NCBI GenBank assembly: GCA_963664945.1
Contig: OY761822.1
Coordinates: 4,030,001-4,094,000 of the forward strand
DNA: 64,000 bases
DNA from: UBA6522 sp963664945
Lineage (GTDB): Bacteria; Pseudomonadota; Gammaproteobacteria; Steroidobacterales; Rariloculaceae
Direction of reading: 5' to 3'
In this document: in pieces, positions 58,747 through 64,000 of the stretch
Layout of the letters: each line of letters opens with the position of its first letter
How positions within the stretch are numbered: position 1 is the first letter of the stretch
Made by a program: the position numbers and the translations under genes
The notes under the pieces: model-generated
The model's input: the letters and a program-made list of their open reading frames with translations, nothing else
The model's database searches: none
Told to the model about the DNA's origin: nothing

Positions 58747-59928
58747 ATGGTTGCGAGACTGTCCACCAAACTCATTCGGGGCATCACGAAGCCGGGCCGG
58801 TACTTCGACGCCGGGACACCCGGCCTGCACGTGTTCGCACAAAAACGTCGCATGAAGTCCGGCGAGTATAGTCTGTCGATGTCGTACGTTCAGAGGTTGA
58901 CCGTTCTGGGTGTGCGACGGGACATCGGGATCGGCTCGCCGCGTTGGATGACGTTGACCGAAGCACGGGCCGCCGCGATGGCAAACTACAAGACCGCGCG
59001 CAAGGGCGGCGACCCGCTGGCCGCCAGGCGCAAGGCCAAGATCCCGACGTTCGCCGAGGCGGCGGCGGTGGTACTGGAGAATCATCGTCCGACGTGGACA
59101 AACGCGAAGCACGCGAAGGACTGGATCAATTCGCTGGAGCGGTACGCGTTCCCGAGGCTCGGACGCCGGCGAGTGGATAGAGTCACGACCGCGGACGTGC
59201 TGGCTGTATTGCTGCCGATCTGGCACACGCGTGCCGAGACTGCGAGACGCGTACGCCAGCGCATCGGAGCGGTCATGTTATGGGCGGTGGCGCAGGGGCA
59301 TCGGCCCGACAATCCCGCGGGTGAGGCGATTGCCGGAGCGCTGCCGCGCAATCATGGCAAGAAGAGACATCATCGGGCGATCCACCATTCCAAGGTTGCC
59401 GACGCGATTGAGACGGTGCGCGGGTCCAGGGCGCTGCCGCAGACGAAGCTGCTGTTCGAGTTTGCGGTGCTGACCTGCGCCCGTTCGCTGGAGGCGCGGG
59501 CCGCGCAGTGGGATGAATTCGATCTGGCGGGCCGAACGTGGACTGTACCGGCGGGTCGAATGAAGGCGCGTATAGAGCACCGCGTTCCGCTTTGCGATCG
59601 GGCAGTAGAGATATTGCAGGAGACTAAAAAAATCGACGATGACAGCAGCTTTGTGTTTCCCGGTGCACGCGGTGGGCGCGCGCTTTCCGATATGACGCTG
59701 ACCAAACTGTTTCGTGAAACGGGTATCCCGGCGACGCTGCATGGATTTCGTAGCAGTTTTCGGGACTGGTGCGGCGACACGGGCCAGTCGCGCGAGGTCG
59801 CCGAGGCTGCGCTGGCGCACCGGCTCGCGAACAAGACCGAGGCGGCCTACGCGCGCTCCGATCTATTCGAGCGGCGCCGGGAACTCATGAACGGTTGGGC
59901 GGACTACCTGGCCGATCGGGCCGGATAG
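58747..59928 (+). CDS. int: Tyrosine recombinase/integrase (DUF4102-type)
   Basis: 393 residues from ATG 58747. P4-type integrase: N-terminal DUF4102 DNA-binding domain (VARLSTKLIRGITKPGRYFD, RRDIGIGSPRWMTLTEARAA), core-binding domain, and C-terminal catalytic domain with Arg in LTCARSLEARAAQWDEFD, HGFR-SFRDWCGD, LAHRLANKTEAAYARSDLFE (His and the nucleophile Tyr). All catalytic positions are seen. Such integrases commonly use tRNA/tmRNA 3' ends, in agreement with the 16-bp tmRNA match 156 bp upstream of the start. The ATG at 58678 would extend the N-terminus through the GTGGTAA repeats and is less likely. Confidence 0.92.
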   Translation: MVARLSTKLIRGITKPGRYFDAGTPGLHVFAQKRRMKSGEYSLSMSYVQRLTVLGVRRDIGIGSPRWMTLTEARAAAMANYKTARKGGDPLAARRKAKIPTFAEAAAVVLENHRPTWTNAKHAKDWINSLERYAFPRLGRRRVDRVTTADVLAVLLPIWHTRAETARRVRQRIGAVMLWAVAQGHRPDNPAGEAIAGALPRNHGKKRHHRAIHHSKVADAIETVRGSRALPQTKLLFEFAVLTCARSLEARAAQWDEFDLAGRTWTVPAGRMKARIEHRVPLCDRAVEILQETKKIDDDSSFVFPGARGGRALSDMTLTKLFRETGIPATLHGFRSSFRDWCGDTGQSREVAEAALAHRLANKTEAAYARSDLFERRRELMNGWADYLADRAG

Positions 59929-59940
59929 GCGAACCGGGTC

Positions 59941-60417
59941 ATGGACGAGATTCAGCGCTGGCTCAAGGCGAATCTCGAGACCGATCCCGCGGAGCGCGCG
60001 AGAGACGACTGGTTCGACAACCTGCCGACGACACCCGAAGGCCTGTCGTTCTGGCTGCGGGTGGCGATCGAATTGTCGCAGACGGAGCCGTGGTGGTACG
60101 ACACGCTGGTGGCGTTCGCGCGGCGATGCCGCGAGCCGCACGGGCGGGGCGCAACGGCGGCGCTGCCCGGCGTCTTCCTGAACTGGTGCATGGGCGTGGC
60201 GGCGCGGGAAGTCGAGCGGCCCAAGCGGCGCGGCCGACCGCCGAATCACATCCGCAACCGGCTCATCTGCGCGGCGGTCGAGGCGTACGCCGATCCGCCG
60301 TGCGGCGGCGAGGCCGCGCCGTACACGCGGGCGTGCTGGCTGGTGGCCGACGCGGCGGGCCTGGACGAAAGCGTCGTGGCCAGGATCTGGCGCCGTTCGC
60401 GGCAGGGGCAACAATGA
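59941..60417 (+). CDS. Hypothetical protein next to the integrase
   Basis: 158 residues. Not recognised. The sequence has PPEGLSFWLRVAIELSQTEP-like helices, then FARRCREPHGRGATAALPGV and a basic patch PKRRGRPPNHIRNRLICAAV. It starts 12 bp after the integrase on the same strand, probably a small accessory gene of the integrated element. No catalytic motif. Confidence 0.65.
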   Translation: MDEIQRWLKANLETDPAERARDDWFDNLPTTPEGLSFWLRVAIELSQTEPWWYDTLVAFARRCREPHGRGATAALPGVFLNWCMGVAAREVERPKRRGRPPNHIRNRLICAAVEAYADPPCGGEAAPYTRACWLVADAAGLDESVVARIWRRSRQGQQ

Positions 60418-60491
60418 TTCCTTTGTTGCCTTTACCGGGAGATTCCGGGCTATAGGATGGGCGATCGTCGGAAACTTCGGGAGACGATCGG

Positions 60492-60701
60492 ATGGATGTC
60501 ATGGAACTGCGCCTGTTGCCGATCCGGGAGGTCATGAGGAAGATCGGCTGTTCGCGGCCGCAGGTCTATCGGCTGATGCACACGGCCGGTTTCCCGCGTC
60601 CGGTGCACCTGTCCAGGCGCGGTCGCGGCTGGCGCTCCGACGAAATCGACGCGTGGATCGAGGCGCGCTCCGCGGAGCGCGGAGATGCGCGGGCGAATTG
60701 A
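60492..60701 (+). CDS. AlpA-family regulator/excisionase
   Basis: 69 residues. MerR-like HTH of the AlpA family: LLPIREVMRKIGCSRPQVYR, then LMHTAGFPRPVHLSRRGRGW and RSDEIDAWIEAR. AlpA-type proteins regulate integrase genes and act as excisionase-like factors in P4-type islands. ATG at 60492 or 60501. It fits with the integrase 560 bp upstream. Confidence 0.88.
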   Translation: MDVMELRLLPIREVMRKIGCSRPQVYRLMHTAGFPRPVHLSRRGRGWRSDEIDAWIEARSAERGDARAN

Positions 60702-61240
60702 GTATCTGCTCCGCGTTGCGGGGCGAGCGTTTCCGGCTGGGGAAGCACCGGGCCGATCGGCCCGGTGGCGGTTCAGGCGTCGCCGGGTCTGGCCATGCGG
60801 TAACCGACGCCGCGCTCGTTGAAGATTCAGGTCGGGTCGTCGGCGCGCCCAAACGATGGCACGGGATGATTTTTCCGAGCGGCGGCGTATACTTAGGCGC
60901 AGTGGCCCAAACTTGGGGCGAGTAAGCGTTGCGTCCGGGCGATGCCGGACGCGCGATTCGGAGGTTGCTATGGGAAGCGCAGCACAACGGTTCGGCGCCG
61001 CGGGCGCCGCGATCCAATCCTTCCGCCCGGACGGAGGCGGAGGATTCCGCTTGACATCCGGAAACGACGAACTTGATATAATCACTGGCCGAGCCGAGCC
61101 GTACTCGTGCGTCCGCATGGCGGTGCTGCCTTCGACGCCTAGCCTCTCCATCTGAATTTTCCCGCCACGCAGACCGGCGCGGAGTATCCTCCAGACCCTC
61201 CGCACGATCCGACGCCGCCGCCCGTGCACCCGCGCGCCGG
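60702..61240. other. Gap with one strong hairpin, no clear gene
   Basis: About 540 bp. GCGTCCGG (60931-60938), six-base loop, CCGGACGC (60945-60952) forms a strong hairpin without a T-run. A short frame from 60970 (MGSAAQRFGAAGAAIQSFRP) has no similarity I know. The region is GC-rich and leads into the secreted protein gene. Confidence 0.5.
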
Positions 61241-62329
61241 TTGCGCCGCGGCTTTGCCGCCGCGCCGCACATCGTGGCGCTGCTGGCCTTTCTGTCTCCC
61301 GCCGCGCAGGCGCAAACGACCGTCGAATGCGCCACGGCCAACAGCGACGGCTCCTACACGGTTCCCGCGGACTGGGCGCTGAAGCCCTCGGGCCTTGCCG
61401 CCGGCGCGAAGTTCCGCCTGCTGTTCGTGACTTCCGGGACGCGCAATCCCCAGGCAACCGGCATCGCCACCTACAACACCTATGTGCAGACCAGCGCCAA
61501 GGCCGGTCACAGCGCGATCACCGACAGCTGCGGCAACCTCTTCAAGGTCGTGGGCTCGACGTCGGCGGTCGATGCCCGCGCCAACACCAGCACCAGATCG
61601 AGCGACACGGATGCGTCCATCTGGTGGCTGACCGGCGCCAAGGCTGCCGACAACTATGCCGACTTCTATGACGGAAGCTGGGACAGCTACGCAGGCAAAA
61701 CCGAGAGTGGAAATGCCGACCCCGGCGATTCCTTTGTTTGGACAGGCAGCAACGCGGACGGCACGAGACACGCCACGGAACATCTCGGCGCAAGCGGACT
61801 TGTCCGAGCCGGCAACTTGGGTGGGAGTCCCTCGATGTCCTTGACCGGCAACCCCAATGCGGACCCCTTCCACTTCTACGCCCTGTCTCCGGTCTTCAGT
61901 GTGGCGTCGCCGCCGGTCCCGCACGTTTCCGTCGAGCGCAAGGCGGCCACCGGGGCGTCGATCGTCGAGGGCACGAGCGCGGTCTTCACCTTCACCGCGG
62001 ACTGGACCGGCACGCGCACCACCGCGCTGAAGGTCGTCTATGCGGTGGTGGACGAGCTCGACACCCCGCTGAAGGGCTGGAACCACTTCGTCCCATCCGC
62101 AAACCGGGGCGTGCAGACCATCGACATCCCCGCCGCCGGCTCGGTGGACCTGACGGTGCCAACGCAGGCCGACGGCACCGACCTCGCCGGCGAGATCAAG
62201 GTGGCGATGCTGGGCTGGGGCTCCGACGACGCCGTGACCGAGCGCTACACCACCCAGCGCACGCGGGCTGGCGAGCGCTGCACGAGGGCGGCCCGCCCTT
62301 CACCTGCTCGGACTACCGGGTGTTCCTGA
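61241..62329 (+). CDS. Secreted protein of unknown function, C-terminus probably altered
   Basis: About 362 residues from a TTG start (GTG at 61271 also possible). Signal peptide FAAAPHIVALLAFLSPAAQA|Q. The mature part has a domain with LKPSGLAAGAKFRLLFVTSG, IATYNTYVQTSAKAGHSAI, STSAVDARANTSTRSSDTDA and FVWTGSNADGTRHATEHLGA, followed by a beta-rich domain (VSVERKAATGASIVEGTSAV, FTFTADWTGTRTTALKVVYA). The last about 25 residues (AGERCTRAARPSP...) look out of frame, so a frameshift or a recombination junction near 62265 is likely. Coding potential jumps to another frame there. Confidence 0.6.
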   Translation: MRRGFAAAPHIVALLAFLSPAAQAQTTVECATANSDGSYTVPADWALKPSGLAAGAKFRLLFVTSGTRNPQATGIATYNTYVQTSAKAGHSAITDSCGNLFKVVGSTSAVDARANTSTRSSDTDASIWWLTGAKAADNYADFYDGSWDSYAGKTESGNADPGDSFVWTGSNADGTRHATEHLGASGLVRAGNLGGSPSMSLTGNPNADPFHFYALSPVFSVASPPVPHVSVERKAATGASIVEGTSAVFTFTADWTGTRTTALKVVYAVVDELDTPLKGWNHFVPSANRGVQTIDIPAAGSVDLTVPTQADGTDLAGEIKVAMLGWGSDDAVTERYTTQRTRAGERCTRAARPSPARTTGCS

Positions 62330-62622
62330 CCGCGGGACTGGCGGGATTGCCGAACACCGGCACGGAGACGTCGCTGGGGGCGTTCCGCCGCGCATTGGAG
62401 GGCACGCTCGCCTCGGCGGGCGCGCAGGCGCGGCTCGTCGAACCCGACGCGCTGCTGTCTCTCGCGGCCGAATGGGTCTCTCCGGCGGTGACGTCTCGGG
62501 GGGATTCCGCCGCGAAAGCGGTGCGCCGGCAGCGGCGTTGGTCCCCGAGGGACCCGCTGCACGCGCAGTGCGCCACGCCCGGGCGGGCGCTGGCCGTCGC
62601 CACCACCCGCTGGCGCGGTGCT
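62285..62622 (+). pseudogene. Coding-like fragment in frame with TraH
   Basis: In the frame of the following TraH gene: HEGGPPFTCSDYRVFLTAGL, SLGAFRRALEGTLASAGAQA and RLVEPDALLSLAAEW. No proper start is visible, because the frame is entered from the preceding gene. It may be the end of another transfer gene joined to the secreted protein by deletion. Confidence 0.35.
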
Positions 62623-63407
62623 GTGCTGTGCACGGCAATCCTGCTGCGCAGGGCAGCCCTTCTGCCCACCGCAGGTGTGCCCACCGCAGGTGTGCTGGCC
62701 GCGGGCCTGGTGGGCGCAGCACTTCTGCCGGGTGCAACCCCTGCGCGGGCGGACGTGCTCTCGGAGATGCAGCGGTTCTGGGACGGAGCGGCGGTGAACA
62801 CCACCGGTCCCACCGCGTTCGAGGGCCAGGCGTCCGGGCACTGGACGCTCGGTAACCTGTACCTGCGCGCCCCGGTGCGGTCCGAACGCATCGCGACGGT
62901 GAGCCTGCCGTCGTTCCGCGCCGGCTGCGGCGGCATCGATGCCTTCGCGGGCGCGTTCTCGTTCGTGGACTCCGACCAGCTCGTCGCGTTCGCGCGCGGC
63001 ATCGCCCAGAACGCCACGGGGTTCGCGTTCGAACTGGCGCTGGAAACCATCTCGCCCGTCATCGCCGAGACCATGAGCAAGCTCCGGGCGCTGGCCAACT
63101 GGGTCAACAACCAGAGCATCGACTCCTGCGAGATGGCGCAATCCCTGGTGGGCGCGGCCTGGTCGACCAATGACCGGGCGAGCGCCGCCATCTGCGCGGC
63201 CATCGGCACGTCCCAAGGCATCTTCTCGGACTACGCCGCTGCGCGCCACGGCTGCGGGGCGGGCGGGCAGCGTAACTCCACGCTGGCGGCGGCGACGGGG
63301 GAGCTCGAGGACGTGGTTCCGGTGAACGTGAACTACGCCTGGCGGGCCGTACAGGAATCCACGTTCCTCGGATCGGACACGGAACTGGGCGAGTTCGCCA
63401 TTGGGCT
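62623..63407 (+). pseudogene. traH: Conjugative pilus assembly protein TraH, cut by an IS3-family element
   Basis: Starts at GTG 62623 with a signal peptide containing a 15-bp tandem repeat (62664-62678 and 62679-62693, PTAGV twice). TraH features follow: DVLSEMQRFWDGAAVNTTGP, SGHWTLGNLYLRAPVRSERI, LPSFRAGCGGIDAFAGAFSF, QNATGFAFELALETISPVIA, SIDSCEMAQSLVGAAW. The frame is left at about 63408 where the IS3-type element begins, about 260 codons in; full-length TraH is about 450 residues. TraH works in F-type type IV secretion pilus assembly. The gene is broken here. Confidence 0.85.
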
Positions 63408-63455
63408 TGACCCGCTTTCGTGGACACCTGAACCTTACGATGAAAGGAGTCCACG

Positions 63456-63770
63456 ATGCCAAAGACGAGAAAACCTTACCCGCCTGAGTTTCGCGAGCAA
63501 ATGGTCGCGCTGGTTCGAGCCGGCCGTACGCCGGAGGAGCTGTCGCGGGAGTTCGAGCCCACGGCGCAGTCGATCAGTAACTGGGTGGCGCAAGCCGACC
63601 GCGACGAGGGCAAGCGCCAGGATGGGCTGACGAGTGCTGAGCGCCAGGAGCTTCGCCACTTGCGCAAGGCCAACCGGCAGCTGAGGCTGGAGCGGGAAAT
63701 CCTGGCAAAAGCCGCGGCCTGGTTCGCACAGGAGACCGCAGTGAATTCGAAGCGATCTTCGGGTTCATGA
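63456..63770 (+). CDS. IS3-family transposase OrfA
   Basis: 104 residues. Helix-turn-helix of the IS3 OrfA type: YPPEFREQMVALVRAGRTPE, ELSREFEPTAQSISNWVAQA, then a leucine zipper RHLRKANRQLRLEREILAKA and AAWFA. It provides DNA recognition, and by -1 frameshift the OrfAB transposase. AGGAG at about 63444-63448 lies in front of the ATG. Confidence 0.92.
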   Translation: MPKTRKPYPPEFREQMVALVRAGRTPEELSREFEPTAQSISNWVAQADRDEGKRQDGLTSAERQELRHLRKANRQLRLEREILAKAAAWFAQETAVNSKRSSGS

Positions 63771-64000
63771 AAGCGCACCAGGCCACCTATCCGGTTCGGG
63801 TGATGAGCCGGCTGCTGGGGGTCTCCGCCAGCGGATTCTATGCATGGCTGAAGCGTGCGCCGTCGAGGCGAGCGCTTCAGGACATCGCATTGACGGCGAA
63901 GATCCACGCGATCCATCGGCGCTCGGGCGGCGCGTACGGCGCGCCGAGCATCCATGCGGAGCTGGCCGACGATCACGGGATCCGGATCGGACGCAAACGC
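63767..64000 (+). CDS. IS3-family transposase OrfB, partial
   Basis: Runs off the window. MKAHQATYPVRVMSRLLGVS, ASGFYAWLKRAPSRRALQDI, then IHAIHRRSGGAYGAPSIHAE is the standard HTH_21 beginning of IS3 OrfB. The DDE residues lie outside the window. The same frame is open upstream to about 63730 (EFEAIFGFM), consistent with a programmed frameshift from orfA. Confidence 0.9.
   Translation, partial: MKAHQATYPVRVMSRLLGVSASGFYAWLKRAPSRRALQDIALTAKIHAIHRRSGGAYGAPSIHAELADDHGIRIGRKR

Larger units (their letters stand above)
63408..64000 (+). mobile_element. IS3-family insertion sequence, left part
   Basis: It begins around TGACCCGCTTTCGTGGACAC (63408), a typical TG start of IS3-family ends, inside traH. 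orfA and the beginning of orfB follow with the usual -1 frame relation. The right end lies beyond the window. Confidence 0.85.

Overview
The window looks like chromosomal DNA of a GC-rich gammaproteobacterium, probably uncultured or environmental. The first 5.1 kb holds the conserved order recN, fur, bamE, ratB, ratA, smpB, ssrA (tmRNA), as in many Gammaproteobacteria, with an NSS-family transporter lodged between ratA and smpB. The tmRNA carries the gamma-type tag ANEDNYALAA and an encoded CCA. Its 3' end is a classic integrase target, and everything to the right reads as an accessory region that has been hit repeatedly.

Layout. 5.2-7.25 kb: a group II intron with its reverse transcriptase (minus strand). 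7,287-12,938: a complete IS66-type element, bounded by 25-bp perfect inverted repeats and an 8-bp target duplication (AAATGGAC). It carries an oversized tnpC and, translationally coupled to it, a DruA-like (DUF4338) gene. Inside it sits a different, unrecognised element with a 543-codon ORF, preceded head-to-tail by an 89-bp internally deleted copy. 13.1-20.8 kb: a lower-GC, minus-strand, defence-like island (SIR2-like, HNH-like, Swt1-type HEPN with 96-bp repeats, DUF2726 nuclease-like, an unknown protein and a HEPN-like protein). 21.3-22.6 kb: an XRE/DUF4258 pair. 24.2-31.2 kb: one giant secreted multidomain protein. 31,518-33,604: an ISAs1-family element whose transposase is fused to a second DruA-like domain; it truncates a TonB-dependent receptor.

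33.6-54.8 kb is a minus-strand outer-membrane/periplasmic region. It has three paralogous TonB receptors (one with an STN signalling domain), a FecI/FecR sigma/anti-sigma pair, a cytochrome plus FG-GAP protein, a B3-like metallo-beta-lactamase lacking metal ligands, three copies of a two-gene module (secreted protein followed by a DUF6152 protein), a larger DUF6152 protein, an SnoaL-like protein and an amidohydrolase. A shared promoter-like motif (GGAAAT-N12-CGTCT) lies in front of fecI and two receptors, with diverged forms before the third receptor and the FG-GAP gene; three of the five sites overlap Fur-like sequence. This suggests one iron-responsive, FecI-driven regulon.

55.1-58.4 kb: a hipBA operon with a clear palindromic operator, and an AbiEii-like nucleotidyltransferase with an unknown partner. 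58.6-64 kb: a tyrosine integrase, an AlpA-like regulator, a secreted protein and a TraH gene cut by an IS3-family element, i.e. one end of an integrative or conjugative element. A 16-bp exact copy of the tmRNA 3' end, in inverted orientation, lies just upstream of this integrase.

The most interesting points are: DruA-like domains associated with two unrelated transposase families in one window; the unnamed nested element with its MITE-like derivative; and the repeated DUF6152 module, whose predicted mature proteins all begin His-His-Ser.
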